The notes: generated by a model from the letters alone, not told the origin. Numbered from the stretch's first letter, positions 18,756-27,441 are shown. The stretch is DNA of 64,000 nt from UBA1181 sp045226255 (GCA_045226255.1 JBGVCG010000018.1:1-64000), one strand, 5' to 3'. A program made the numbers and translations.

Positions 18756-18878
18756 TTATTCTTTATCTTTATCGTCTTCCTTATTCCAATATTTAACACC
18801 AAAGATGATCGAACCGATCACACACAATATCGACAATAGATACACGATCCAAATGCCGGGATCCGAAATGCCAAACAT
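18756..18878 (-). CDS. Symporter small accessory protein (40 residues)
   Basis: A short open frame encodes 40 residues: MFGISDPGIWIVYLLSILC, then VIGSIIFGVKYWN and the acidic/basic tail KEDDKDKE. It has one transmembrane helix and lies 6 bases before the symporter start. A conserved family of such tiny proteins is known directly upstream of sodium:solute symporters and is thought to assist them. Coding is supported by the tight spacing to both neighbours, by the amphipathic ends, and by the family pattern. Confidence 0.8.
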   Translation of the reverse strand: MFGISDPGIWIVYLLSILCVIGSIIFGVKYWNKEDDKDKE

Positions 18879-18904
18879 ATTCTTTTTCTTTTATGGTTAA
18901 TACA

Positions 18905-19330
18905 TTACAAATTGTTCAATTCAGCCTCCGAAAGGTTGTTCATGCCATACCTGCGGATCACCTCGTGCGCCGCGTCGATGTTGTTGGTACGCAGGACGAG
19001 TATCGCCTTCTGGTTGATGGAGAAGCAGTACATATATTCGATGCTGATGCCCGCCTTCGTGAAGCACTGGATTGTCTCGGCGAACTTATCGATGGAGGAA
19101 TCCACCGAAATGGCCATCACCGTGTTCAGGTTGGCGCTCACCCCATTGGCCTTCAACAATTGGAGGGCTTTGATTTGATTGGAGGTGATGAGACGCAGGA
19201 TACCATAGTCGGACGTATCCGCCACGGTAGCAGCGATCACACGGATGTTCTCCTTGCTCAAGAAAGAGAGAATCTCGTTCAGCCTGCCGAACTTATTCTC
19301 CAAGAAAATTGATATCTGGTTGATTGTCAT
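18905..19330 (-). CDS. Tandem ACT-domain protein
   Basis: The 141-residue product consists of two ACT domains: one from MTINQISIFLENKFGRLNEI to about residue 68 and a second from about 70 to 141 (VMAISVDSSIDKFAETIQCF). ACT domains bind amino acids and control the activity or transcription of their partners. It lies 12 bases after paaK. The pairing of paaK with a double-ACT protein is common in Bacteroidota and anaerobes that handle aryl acids from aromatic amino acids, so sensing of an aromatic amino acid is inferred. Confidence 0.87.
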   Translation of the reverse strand: MTINQISIFLENKFGRLNEILSFLSKENIRVIAATVADTSDYGILRLITSNQIKALQLLKANGVSANLNTVMAISVDSSIDKFAETIQCFTKAGISIEYMYCFSINQKAILVLRTNNIDAAHEVIRRYGMNNLSEAELNNL

Positions 19331-19342
19331 AGTAATATTCTA

Positions 19343-20650
19343 TTAGTGGTTTTTCCTTAAATCTTTCACTCTGACCGCCTTTCCTTCGGACACTGGCAAA
19401 GAGCCCTTCTCCACCAGTTTCACCTTAGGGGTCAGCAGGATCTCGTCCTTTAATTGACGGGTGATCTCCTTCGTCAACGACTGCAGCTTCGTGAAGTCGT
19501 CCGTGTGCAGGTCGCCCAATTCCACCTCCACCAACATCTCGTCGTTGTTGCCGACCGTATCGATGGTGATGAGGTAGTTCATACCCAACTCCTTGAAGTT
19601 CATCAGGATACGCTCGATCTGGATAGGGAAGATATTCACACCCTTCACGATCATCATATCGTCGGAACGTCCTTTGATACGGGAGATTCTCCTGTGGGTT
19701 CTACCGCAAGGGCACTCGCCCGGCATGAAGCTGGTAAGGTCACGCGTACGGTAGCGGATCAAAGGCATCGCCTCACGTCGGAGGGTTGTCAAGACCATCT
19801 CGCCCACCTCGCCATCTTTCACAGGCTCCAGGGTCTCAGGGTTGATGATTTCAACGATCACCATGTCCTCCCAGATGTGGAGACCATTCTGCTCCTGGCA
19901 CTCGAAAGCGACACCCGGACCGTTCATCTCAGACATACCGAAGCAGTTATATGCCTTCAAGCCCAGAAGTTCCTCGATACGTTTCCTTTGCTCCTCTGAG
20001 TGAGGCTCAGCGCCCACGCACATGATCTTGAGCTTGGAGTCCTTGCGAGGGTCCAGACCTTCCTCTTGGAAGACCTCCGCCAAACGGGTAGCGTAGCTAG
20101 GGATGGTATGGAGGACCGTGGTACCGAAGTCACGGATAAACTTGATCTGACGTTTGCTATTACCGGCTGCGGCAGGGACCGTCAAGCAGCCCAAAAGCTC
20201 CGCACCGTATTGGTAGCCGAGACCACCGGTGAACATACCGTAACCAGAGGTGTTCTGGAAGACATCCGACTTGCGCACGCCCACCATGTACATGCAACGC
20301 GCCACCTGGTTCGCCCAAGCGTCAAGATCGTTCTTCGTGTGGAGCACCACAGTCGGATTACCGGTAGTACCGCTGGAAGAGTGGAGACGCACGATATCCT
20401 CCATCGGAACAGCGGCGAGTCCGAATGGATAGTTGTTACGAAGATCCTCTTTCGTGGTGAACGGGAACTTCCTCAAATCGTCCAACGTCTTAATAGAATC
20501 AGCGGAAAGTCCTTTCTCCGCAAATAATTTCTTGTAGAACGGTGAGTTCGACGCATGCGCCACCGTTTTTTTCAAACGCTCCAACTGGAGTTTTTCGAGA
20601 TCAGCACGACTCATCGTCTCAATCTCTTCTTCCCAATACTTTTCAGTCAT
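19343..20650 (-). CDS. paaK: Phenylacetate-CoA ligase family protein
   Basis: The 435-residue adenylate-forming enzyme activates phenylacetate or a related aryl acid with ATP and CoA. It shows MTEKYWEEEIETMSRADLEK at the start, the AMP-binding loop LHSSSGTTGNPTVV at about residue 91, GMSEMNGPGVAFEC near 238, YRTRDLT near 304 and RSDDMMIVKG near 330, as in PaaK. Length is typical. It heads the minus-strand operon paaK - ACT - accessory peptide - symporter - menG - SDR, driven by a good promoter at 20744-20713. No indolepyruvate oxidoreductase gene is next to it here. Exact substrate unknown. Confidence 0.92.
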   Translation of the reverse strand: MTEKYWEEEIETMSRADLEKLQLERLKKTVAHASNSPFYKKLFAEKGLSADSIKTLDDLRKFPFTTKEDLRNNYPFGLAAVPMEDIVRLHSSSGTTGNPTVVLHTKNDLDAWANQVARCMYMVGVRKSDVFQNTSGYGMFTGGLGYQYGAELLGCLTVPAAAGNSKRQIKFIRDFGTTVLHTIPSYATRLAEVFQEEGLDPRKDSKLKIMCVGAEPHSEEQRKRIEELLGLKAYNCFGMSEMNGPGVAFECQEQNGLHIWEDMVIVEIINPETLEPVKDGEVGEMVLTTLRREAMPLIRYRTRDLTSFMPGECPCGRTHRRISRIKGRSDDMMIVKGVNIFPIQIERILMNFKELGMNYLITIDTVGNNDEMLVEVELGDLHTDDFTKLQSLTKEITRQLKDEILLTPKVKLVEKGSLPVSEGKAVRVKDLRKNH

Positions 20651-20712
20651 TTTGATATTTTTTGCCCGTTTCGAACAACGGATTTCACATTCATGTTTTT
20701 CACTATCGCTTG

Positions 20713-20744
20713 CAAATTTAATTGAATTTGTTGGTTATCACAAA
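20713..20744 (-). promoter_or_regulatory. Promoter of the paaK operon
   Basis: On the minus strand TTTG (20744-20741), 20 bases, then TAAATTTG (20720-20713) match both boxes of the Bacteroidota consensus. The leader to the ATG at 20650 is about 55 bases. The rest of the divergent gap to thrC (20745-20964) shows nothing clear. Confidence 0.7.
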
Positions 20745-20964
20745 AAAACGTTCAGTATATGCATAAATTCAAGCGTATATGTGTAGATAACGGAAATTGT
20801 CCGTCAATATCATAGGGGCTGAGGATATAAAGGAGCGCTCGGATAAGTCTCTATCCCTTAGGAGGACTTCAATTGCACATCCTTCCTTTCCTTTTCTTTT
20901 ACGGAAATGGGCAATGCGGAATGTAAATCGTTTTAAGGGTGATATCTATATCGTTTTTTATGAG

Positions 20965-20972
20965 TATCTTTG
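20965..20972 (+). promoter_or_regulatory. Putative -7 box of the thrC operon
   Basis: TATCTTTG at 20965-20972 fits TAnnTTTG and lies 38 bases before the thrC ATG. No clear TTTG box is seen 19-20 bases upstream. Its place inside a longer open frame (from 20939) argues for the thrC start at 21011. Confidence 0.45.
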
Positions 20973-21010
20973 CGCCGAAAATATTTTTGCGCAATAATAG
21001 ATTCGATAAT

Positions 21011-22309
21011 ATGAAGTACTACAGTACCAACAAACAAGCGGACAAAGCCACGCTGCAGGAGGCGGTGGTGAAGGGTCTGGCTTCTGACAGGGGCTTGTTC
21101 ATGCCTGAAGTTATCAAGCAGTTGCCTTCTTCTTTCTTCGACAAGATGAAGGACATGTCTTTCCAAGAGATCGCCTATGTGGTGGCGGATGCTTTCTTCG
21201 GGGAGGATGTGGACGCGGAGTCGCTGAAGAAAATCGTGTATGACACTTTGAGCTTCGATGTGCCTCTGGTGCACGTCAACGACCATATCTTCAGCCTGGA
21301 GCTCTTCCACGGACCTACCTTGGCGTTCAAGGATGTGGGCGCCCGCTTCATGTCCCGTCTGTTGGGCTACTTCATCAAGAAGGAGGGCCAGAAGGAGGTG
21401 AACGTCCTGGTGGCTACCTCCGGCGACACGGGTTCGGCTGTGGCGAACGGATTCCTCGGTGTGGAGGGCATCCATGTCTATGTGCTCTACCCGAAGGGAA
21501 AGGTGAGCCCGATCCAGGAGTGCCAGTTCACCACCTTGGGCAAGAACATCACCGCCCTGGAGATTGACGGCGTGTTCGACGATTGCCAGGCGCTTGTGAA
21601 GTCCGCCTTCATGGACAAGGACCTGAACAACCACATGAAGCTCACTTCCGCCAATTCGATCAACGTGGCCCGTTTCTTGCCGCAGGCGTTCTACTACTTC
21701 TACGCGGTGGCGCAATTGCACAAGCTGGGCATCAAGGATAACATCGTGATCTGCGTGCCTTCGGGCAACTTCGGTAACATCACCGCTGGTCTCTTCGGCA
21801 AGCGCATGGGTATGCCTGTCAGCCGATTCATCGCGGCCAACAACCGCAACGACATCTTCTTCAACTACTTGAAGAGCGGCAAATATGAGCCGAAGCCTTC
21901 CGTGCAGACCATCGCCAACGCCATGGATGTGGGCGACCCTAGCAACTTCGCCCGTGTGTTGGCCCTCTACGGTTCCCACGAGGCCATCTGCAAGGACATT
22001 GCCGGTTGCACCTACACGGACGAGCAGATCCGTGAGACATTGAAGAATTGTTATCAACAACATAAATACCTTTTGGACCCTCACGGTGCGGTGGGTTACC
22101 GCGCGTTGTGCGAGTACCTGAAGCCGAACGAGGTAGGTGTCTTCTTGGAGACGGCCCACCCGGCTAAGTTCAAGGACACTGTGGAGTCCATCATCGGCGA
22201 GCCTGTCGTGATCCCTGCCAAGCTGCAGGAGTTCATGAAGGGTAAGAAGCAAAGCATCGAATTGCCTAAGACATTCGACACGTTCAAATCTTATCTGATG
22301 GCGCAATGA
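21011..22309 (+). CDS. thrC: Threonine synthase
   Basis: The enzyme converts O-phosphohomoserine to threonine with PLP. The 432-residue protein starts MKYYSTNKQADKATLQEAVV at the ATG at 21011. It carries the PLP-lysine in PTLAFKDVGARF (Lys107), VATSGDTGSA, ECQFTTLG, NSINVARFLPQ and the phosphate-binding VPSGNFGNITAG. The upstream in-frame ATG at 20939 precedes the promoter and would add a non-family extension. Its stop overlaps hisH by ATGA, an unusual join of threonine and histidine synthesis. The other threonine gene, thrA, is 9 kb away. Confidence 0.95.
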   Translation: MKYYSTNKQADKATLQEAVVKGLASDRGLFMPEVIKQLPSSFFDKMKDMSFQEIAYVVADAFFGEDVDAESLKKIVYDTLSFDVPLVHVNDHIFSLELFHGPTLAFKDVGARFMSRLLGYFIKKEGQKEVNVLVATSGDTGSAVANGFLGVEGIHVYVLYPKGKVSPIQECQFTTLGKNITALEIDGVFDDCQALVKSAFMDKDLNNHMKLTSANSINVARFLPQAFYYFYAVAQLHKLGIKDNIVICVPSGNFGNITAGLFGKRMGMPVSRFIAANNRNDIFFNYLKSGKYEPKPSVQTIANAMDVGDPSNFARVLALYGSHEAICKDIAGCTYTDEQIRETLKNCYQQHKYLLDPHGAVGYRALCEYLKPNEVGVFLETAHPAKFKDTVESIIGEPVVIPAKLQEFMKGKKQSIELPKTFDTFKSYLMAQ

Positions 22310-22908
22310 AAGTAGTGATCATAAAATACAACGCGGGCAATATCTTCTCGGTCGACTATGCGATGAAGCGCTTAGGCGTGGAGGCGGAGATTACGGGCGA
22401 CATCGAGAAGATCAAGGCGGCCGACAAGGTGATTTTCCCAGGCGTGGGTGAGGCGGAGACGACGATGAAATACCTCCGTGAGCACCGCTTGGACGAGGTG
22501 ATTCGTGGCTTGAAGCAGCCTACGTTAGGCATCTGCATCGGCATGCAGCTCATGTGCAAATCCTCCGAGGAGGCTACCTCCGGCAATGTGGAGTGCTTAG
22601 GCATATTCGACGAGCAGGTGAGGCGCTTCGTCCCTGACGCGCACATCAGCAAGGTGCCTCACATGGGTTGGAACACCGTGGTGGCGAAGGAGAGTCCTCT
22701 CTTCAAGGGCTTGCCGGCTGACCCATACTTCTACTACGTGCATAGCTTCTACGCTACGGTGGGCAACGACACCATCGCCACGACAGACTACATCCTCCCA
22801 TACAGCGCCGCGCTCTCTAAAGATAATTTCTACGCGGTGCAGTTCCACCCTGAAAAGAGTGGTTCGTTGGGTGAAACGGTTTTGAAAAACTTCTTGGAAT
22901 TATGCTAG
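22306..22908 (+). CDS. hisH: Imidazole glycerol phosphate synthase, glutaminase subunit
   Basis: HisH supplies ammonia from glutamine to HisF. The 200-residue class I amidotransferase begins MKVVIIKYNAGNIFSVDYAM and shows FPGVGEA, the nucleophile elbow LGICIGMQLM (Cys77), and the His181/Glu183 pair in QFHPEKSG. It overlaps thrC by four bases and hisF by seven, so all three should be translated together. hisA, often found between hisH and hisF, is absent here. Confidence 0.95.
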   Translation: MKVVIIKYNAGNIFSVDYAMKRLGVEAEITGDIEKIKAADKVIFPGVGEAETTMKYLREHRLDEVIRGLKQPTLGICIGMQLMCKSSEEATSGNVECLGIFDEQVRRFVPDAHISKVPHMGWNTVVAKESPLFKGLPADPYFYYVHSFYATVGNDTIATTDYILPYSAALSKDNFYAVQFHPEKSGSLGETVLKNFLELC

Positions 22909-23663
22909 CGAAACGTATCATACCTTGCCTTGACATCAAAGACGGGCAGACCGTCAAAGGCATCAACTTCGTGAATATACGCAATGTGGGCGACCCTGTG
23001 GAGCTGGGTGCGGAATATAGCCGCCAAGGCGCTGACGAGCTTGTCTTCCTCGACATCACCGCCTCTCATGAGGGGCGTAAGACGTTCGTGGACTTGGTGA
23101 AGCGCATCGCCGCCCATATCTCCATCCCCTTCACGGTGGGTGGTGGTATCCATGAGCTGAAGGATGTGGATACGCTCTTGGCCGCTGGGGCGGATAAGGT
23201 ATCCATCAACTCTGCGGCGATCAAGAACCCGGACCTGATCTCTGAGGTGGCGAAGAACTTCGGCAGCCAAGTCTGCACGGTGGCCATCGACGCCAAGCTG
23301 GACGAGAGCGGGGAGTGGACCTGCTACCTGAACGGTGGACGTGTGCCGACGGAGAAGAAGCTCTTCTCTTGGGCGAAAGAGGCGCAGGAGCGTGGTGCGG
23401 GTGAGATCCTCTTCACCAGCATGAACCATGACGGTGTGAAGCAGGGCTTCGCCAATGAGGCGCTCGCCCGTTTGTCCGATAGCCTCTCCATCCCTGTCAT
23501 CGCTTCGGGCGGTGCCGGCAACATGGAGCACTTCAAGGATGTCTTCGAGCAAGGCAAGGCGGATGCTGCCCTCGCGGCTTCCATCTTCCACTTTCATGAG
23601 ATCGCTATCCCAGACCTGAAGCAATACCTCGCGAAGGAAGGCATCCCCATGCGCATCGTATAA
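22902..23663 (+). CDS. hisF: Imidazole glycerol phosphate synthase, cyclase subunit
   Basis: HisF joins PRFAR with ammonia to form imidazole glycerol phosphate and AICAR. The 253-residue (beta/alpha)8 barrel begins MLAKRIIPCLDIKDGQTVKG with catalytic Asp11, and has the second catalytic Asp130 in TVAIDAK. Phosphate sites PFTVGGGI and VIASGGAG are intact. It overlaps hisH by seven bases and is followed by a short A+T-rich repeat and the Nudix gene. Confidence 0.95.
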   Translation: MLAKRIIPCLDIKDGQTVKGINFVNIRNVGDPVELGAEYSRQGADELVFLDITASHEGRKTFVDLVKRIAAHISIPFTVGGGIHELKDVDTLLAAGADKVSINSAAIKNPDLISEVAKNFGSQVCTVAIDAKLDESGEWTCYLNGGRVPTEKKLFSWAKEAQERGAGEILFTSMNHDGVKQGFANEALARLSDSLSIPVIASGGAGNMEHFKDVFEQGKADAALAASIFHFHEIAIPDLKQYLAKEGIPMRIV

Positions 23664-23666
23664 TTA

Positions 23667-23697
23667 ATTCATAATTCAAAATTCATAATTCATAATT
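23667..23697. repeat. Short tandem repeat of ATTCATA units
   Basis: The gap between hisF and the Nudix gene is almost filled by ATTCATAATTC, AAA, then ATTCATAATTC and ATAATTC. This is a seven-base period (ATTCATA) typical of simple intergenic repeats. It could hold a weak transcript end or affect spacing; no function is shown. Confidence 0.65.
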
Positions 23698-23703
23698 CCC
23701 ACC

Positions 23704-24213
23704 ATGGTCGAATATTTCCCAGTCATCGATGAGGATGGTAATGTAATAGACCGGGCAACCCGTCAAGAGTGCCACAACGGTTCCAAGATACTCCATGCGG
23801 CCGTGCACCTGCACGTCTTCAACAAGGAGGGTGACCTATACATGCAGAAACGCGCCGATTGGAAGGATATCCAACCCGGCAAATGGGACACCGCGGTGGG
23901 TGGCCACATCGACTTCGGCGAGAGCGTCGAGATCGCTCTGCTGCGTGAGGCTCGCGAGGAGCTGGGGCTGGAGAACATCCAACCCGAACGTCTCTTCAAC
24001 TACATCTGGGAAAGCCCGAGGGAGCGTGAGATGATCTACGTGCACCGCATCACGTATGACGGAGAACCGCAGCCAGACCATTCCGAAGTGGTGGACGGCA
24101 GGTTCTGGAAGATTTCCGAAATCGAGGAGAGCCTCGGCAAGGATGTCTTCACCCCTAATTTTGAACTGGATTTCAAGAAGCTGAAGGAAGTGGGCGCTAT
24201 CACTTCCAAATAG
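23704..24213 (+). CDS. Nudix hydrolase
   Basis: The 169-residue protein has a complete Nudix box, G-x5-E-x7-REAREELGL, starting at about residue 63 (GHIDFGESVEIALLREAREE), preceded by KWDTAVGG. Nudix enzymes hydrolyse nucleoside diphosphates linked to another group. The N-terminus (VEYFPVIDEDGNVIDRATRQ) with CHNGSKILHAAVHL resembles the YfcD/isopentenyl-diphosphate-isomerase-like branch. It lies between hisF and a HAD phosphatase on the same strand. The substrate cannot be told. Confidence 0.9.
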   Translation: MVEYFPVIDEDGNVIDRATRQECHNGSKILHAAVHLHVFNKEGDLYMQKRADWKDIQPGKWDTAVGGHIDFGESVEIALLREAREELGLENIQPERLFNYIWESPREREMIYVHRITYDGEPQPDHSEVVDGRFWKISEIEESLGKDVFTPNFELDFKKLKEVGAITSK

Positions 24214-24223
24214 AGATAAAGAC

Positions 24224-25033
24224 ATGGATTACAAGGTTTTAGTATTGGATATCGACGGTACGTTGACCAATTCGAAGAAGGAGATCACCCAAGAGACCAA
24301 AAAGGCTTTGCACGAGGCGCAGGAGCATGGCGTGATCGTGGTCTTGGCTTCCGGCAGACCTACGCCTGGCATCGTACCGATCGCGGATGAGATCGAATTG
24401 GATAAGTTCGGCGGCTATATCCTCTCCTTCAACGGGGCCGTCATCACGAATTACCAGACAAAAGAGGTGGTCTATGAGACCGTCCTGCCGATGGACGAGC
24501 TCTCGAAGCTCTACCAATCCTCCAAGGAGCATGGCGTGACCATCGTCACCTACAAGGATGACTCCATCATCACGGAGAACGAGGAGGACCAATACGTGGC
24601 CATCGAGGCGCGCATCAACAAGATGCCTGTGCGGAAGGTGGATAACTTCGTGGCGCAGATCACGAAACCGGTGACCAAATGCCTGATGGTGGGCGACGGT
24701 GATTACCTCGCCGAGGTGGAGCAGGACATGTGCAAGGAGTATGGCGACAGACTGAACGTCTACCGTTCCGAGCCTTTCTTCCTCGAGATCATGCCACAAA
24801 ACATCGATAAGGCTTATTCGTTGAGTAAATTATTGAATATCATAGGCTTAACTAAAGACGAAATGATCGCTTGCGGAGATGGTTTCAACGACCTCTCCAT
24901 GATTCAATACGCAGGCTTGGGCGTCGCCATGGGCAATGCGCAGGAGGTGGTGAAACAGTCCGCCAATTACGTGACCGCCACCAACGATGAGAACGGAGTC
25001 GCCAACGTCGTAAATGAGTTTATCCTGTCATGA
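24224..25033 (+). CDS. Cof-type HAD hydrolase
   Basis: The 269-residue phosphatase has motif I VLDIDGTLTNS (nucleophile Asp8), motif II VLASGRP near residue 41, and motif III/IV with Lys before IACGDGFNDLSMI near residue 225. The C2 cap between residues 85 and 190 marks the Cof/YidA branch, which acts on small sugar phosphates or FMN-like compounds. It starts 10 bases after the Nudix gene and overlaps the ketosynthase-like gene by ATGA. Confidence 0.9.
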   Translation: MDYKVLVLDIDGTLTNSKKEITQETKKALHEAQEHGVIVVLASGRPTPGIVPIADEIELDKFGGYILSFNGAVITNYQTKEVVYETVLPMDELSKLYQSSKEHGVTIVTYKDDSIITENEEDQYVAIEARINKMPVRKVDNFVAQITKPVTKCLMVGDGDYLAEVEQDMCKEYGDRLNVYRSEPFFLEIMPQNIDKAYSLSKLLNIIGLTKDEMIACGDGFNDLSMIQYAGLGVAMGNAQEVVKQSANYVTATNDENGVANVVNEFILS

Positions 25034-25641
25034 AAGCGTATGTGAAGGCGTTCGTTTCGATCTCCGACAAGGAGGTTAGACTGAATGGTGAAAACCTCCC
25101 CATCCAGGTGGAGGAGGGTAAGCCATGGCTCACGAACATCTACTATTCGTTAGGTTTTCAGTACCCTAAGTTCTTCAAGATGGACAACCTGTGCAAGGCA
25201 GGTTTCTTAGGTGCGGAGCTGTTGATGGGCAAGCTGGGGCTCACCCCTGAGGAGCCTAAGCGCAATTGGTCCGTCGCGTTGATGTCACGCTCCGGCTCGT
25301 TGGACGATGACCAGACCTACCAGCAGACGATACAGTCCGCCGACAACTACTTCCCAAGTCCGGCCGTCTTCGTCTACACGCTCTCCAATATCGTGACGGG
25401 GGAGATCGCCATCCGCCACAAAATCATGGGCGAATCCACTTGCTACGTGACGCAGACCTTCTCTCCGCAAACCGCCTTGGCGCTCTCCGAATGTGCCTTC
25501 CTGCCTGAGAAGGAGGTGGATCATCAGATCTTCGGGTGGTGTGACTATTTGGATGGGCATCTATCCGTTAAGATGTTCGCCCTCTCGTTGAACGGTGAGG
25601 GAGCTTTGATGGAGTGGGGGAAAGACTTATTTACTATTTAG
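25030..25641 (+). CDS. Ketosynthase-like protein (Ketoacyl-synt_2 type)
   Basis: The 203-residue protein resembles the short beta-ketoacyl synthase N-terminal-like proteins found in Bacteroidota aryl-polyene and flexirubin clusters. Typical segments are FFKMDNLCKAGFLGAELLM (about residues 48-66), VALMSRSGSLDDDQTYQQTI (about 82-101), and FPSPAVFVYTLSNIVTGEIA (about 107-126). It is too short for a full ketosynthase and lacks the Cys-His-His triad, so it is probably a partner or specificity factor rather than an enzyme. It overlaps the HAD gene and is followed by a terminator, so it is transcribed apart from the acyl carrier gene downstream. Confidence 0.75.
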   Translation: MKAYVKAFVSISDKEVRLNGENLPIQVEEGKPWLTNIYYSLGFQYPKFFKMDNLCKAGFLGAELLMGKLGLTPEEPKRNWSVALMSRSGSLDDDQTYQQTIQSADNYFPSPAVFVYTLSNIVTGEIAIRHKIMGESTCYVTQTFSPQTALALSECAFLPEKEVDHQIFGWCDYLDGHLSVKMFALSLNGEGALMEWGKDLFTI

Positions 25642-25667
25642 CCATTTATTGTTTGGCTATTTGCAAT

Positions 25668-25693
25668 AAAGTTGTCGTATTTTACAACTTTTT
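25668..25693 (+). terminator. Rho-independent terminator after the ketosynthase-like gene
   Basis: AAAGTTGT and ACAACTTT form an 8-bp stem around an eight-base loop, ending in a run of T. A second small hairpin (TAGCCA/TGGCTA) overlaps the stop codon at 25639-25659. Confidence 0.65.
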
Positions 25694-25910
25694 GAAGCTG
25701 AACTTAAGGGATTAAATCCAATACAATAAATGAATCATACTGTGCCTCAAACTCAATTTGCGGAGAATAAAACATATATTTACTGCGAAAATGCGGAGAA
25801 TAACGTGGTTTTGAGCCGTCGTGAACAGTAAATCGTCAATCGATAAATAGTAAACAAGCAGTAAATCCAACGTGTGAAAGGATGCCCCTCGTGACTCTAC
25901 CCCCATACGG
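25694..25910. other. Non-coding interval with repeats before the acyl carrier gene
   Basis: No gene is seen. TGCGGAGAATAA occurs twice (25759-25770 and 25792-25803), 33 bases apart. Around 25825-25867 there are variants of AGTAAATCG and AAATAGTAAAC, related to heptads elsewhere in the window. Confidence 0.4.
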
Positions 25911-25941
25911 TTGCCTTTCCATTTCTTTTTTTATATCTTTG
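25911..25941 (+). promoter_or_regulatory. Promoter of the acyl carrier/ketosynthase operon
   Basis: GTTG (25911-25914), 19 bases, TATCTTTG (25934-25941) match the Bacteroidota promoter form. The ATG of the acyl carrier gene is 27 bases downstream of the -7 box, giving a short leader. Confidence 0.7.
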
Positions 25942-25967
25942 TTGGCAAAATATAAAGATGATTTGTA

Positions 25968-26243
25968 ATGAATGAATTGATAGCTACTTTGAAAGAAGAG
26001 ATCATCGAGGTGTTGAACCTCGAGGGCATGACACCTGATGGTATCGATGAGAACGCTCCGTTGTTCAACGGTGGCGACCCTTCAGCGGCGGGTTTGGGTT
26101 TGGACTCGATCGATGCGCTTGAGCTGATCGTTTTGATGGAAAGGAACTACGGCATCAAGTTGAAGAACGCTAACGAAGGCAAGGAAATCTTCAAGTCCAT
26201 CGCTACGATGGCGGATTATATCTCCAAGAACAGAACGAAATAG
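25968..26243 (+). CDS. Acyl carrier protein
   Basis: The 91-residue acidic protein has the carrier motif GLGLDSIDALEL, with Ser47 the likely 4'-phosphopantetheine site. Such carriers hold growing acyl or polyene chains. It starts the operon that contains a ketosynthase, a chain-length-factor-like protein, a dehydratase and a glycosyltransferase, so it is probably dedicated to that pathway and not the housekeeping AcpP. Confidence 0.93.
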   Translation: MNELIATLKEEIIEVLNLEGMTPDGIDENAPLFNGGDPSAAGLGLDSIDALELIVLMERNYGIKLKNANEGKEIFKSIATMADYISKNRTK

Positions 26244-26250
26244 TCTTTGT

Positions 26251-27438
26251 ATGGATAGTATCGTCGTGACAGGTATGGGCATCATCTGCGGCTTAGGCTG
26301 CGGGACGCGCGCTGTTTTCGACGCACTCCGCGCGGGCAAGCCTGCCATCGGCAAGGTGCACCATCTGCGCACCTCCCATGAGGAACTTCCTGTCAGCGAG
26401 GTGGCGCTGAGCAACGAGGAGATGATCGGGATGCTTCGCCTGCCCTCCGACATGGTGGTGACCCGCACCCCCCTCTTAGGCATGGTGGCTTTCCGTCAGG
26501 CTGTGGAGCAGTCTGGCTTGACAGACGCTGTGCGCACCGCCTTCGTGAACGGTACGACCGTGGGCGGCATGGAGAAGAGTGAACAATACTACCTGGATTT
26601 CTTCGAAGGCAAACATACGGAATACATCGCCGCACATGACTGCGGGGCGGGTACGGAACAGATCGGCCGCCTCTTCGGCCATCTGGATGCGATGTACACC
26701 ATCTCGACCGCTTGCTCCTCCGCCACCAACGCCCTTATCACGGGCGCTAACCTAATCAGAAGCGGCAAGGCGGACGCGGCGATTGTGGGCGGCACGGAGT
26801 CGCTCAGCAAATTCCACCTCAATGGGTTCAATTCCCTGATGATATTGGACCATGAACCTTGCAAACCATTCGATAAGAACCGCAACGGATTGAACCTAGG
26901 CGAGGGCGCCGCCTACCTGGTCATCGAGACCGCCGAGAGCGCGCGGAAGCGGGGCGCGACCCCCTTGTGCGAGTTGAGCGGCTACGCCAATGCCTGCGAC
27001 GCATTTCACCAGACAGCCACCTCTCCCGACGGAGAAGGGCCTTTCCTCGCCATGACCGGTGCCTTGAACAGGGCCGGACTGAAGCCTGCCGACATCGATT
27101 ACATCAATGCGCACGGCACGGGCACGGGCAATAATGATCTGTGCGAAAGCGTGGCGATCAAACGGGTCTTTGGCGACCGTGTGCCACCATTCTCCTCCAC
27201 GAAATCCTTCACGGGCCACACTACCAGCGCCGCCGGTGCGGTGGAGGCCGTCATATCGATTCTTTCCCTGACGAACGGATTCATCCCGGCGAACCTCAAC
27301 TTCTCTTCCGCTATCGAAGAGAGTGGTTTGACACCCGTGACAAAGGGGTTGAGCGACGTGGACCTGCGTCATGTGATGAGCAACTCGTTCGGTTTCGGAG
27401 GCAATGACTCCTCCTGTATCTTCTCTAAAATCAGTTAA
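26251..27438 (+). CDS. Beta-ketoacyl-ACP synthase (FabF/KAS II-like)
   Basis: The 395-residue condensing enzyme has an intact triad: Cys155 in STACSSATNA, His288 in NAHGTGTGNND and His323 in FTGHTTSAAG. It starts VVTGMGIICGLGCGTRAVFD and has the late glycine-rich NSFGFGGNDSS. It extends the chain on the acyl carrier by decarboxylative Claisen condensation. It follows the carrier gene by seven bases. Its partner is the non-catalytic ketosynthase encoded next, as in type II polyene systems. Confidence 0.92.
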   Translation: MDSIVVTGMGIICGLGCGTRAVFDALRAGKPAIGKVHHLRTSHEELPVSEVALSNEEMIGMLRLPSDMVVTRTPLLGMVAFRQAVEQSGLTDAVRTAFVNGTTVGGMEKSEQYYLDFFEGKHTEYIAAHDCGAGTEQIGRLFGHLDAMYTISTACSSATNALITGANLIRSGKADAAIVGGTESLSKFHLNGFNSLMILDHEPCKPFDKNRNGLNLGEGAAYLVIETAESARKRGATPLCELSGYANACDAFHQTATSPDGEGPFLAMTGALNRAGLKPADIDYINAHGTGTGNNDLCESVAIKRVFGDRVPPFSSTKSFTGHTTSAAGAVEAVISILSLTNGFIPANLNFSSAIEESGLTPVTKGLSDVDLRHVMSNSFGFGGNDSSCIFSKIS

Positions 27439-27441
27439 ACC

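Noticed and set aside
20933..22306. Long open frame (457 codons) antisense to thrC
   Set aside because: It is fully covered by the strongly supported thrC gene. Its residues are rich in Arg, His, Val and Leu in runs, typical of the reverse of G/C-ending codons; similar antisense frames lie over gyrB, xseA, serB and the his genes.
23667..23697. Possible CRISPR-like repeats
   Set aside because: The units are seven bases with no unique spacers; no cas genes are present anywhere in the window.
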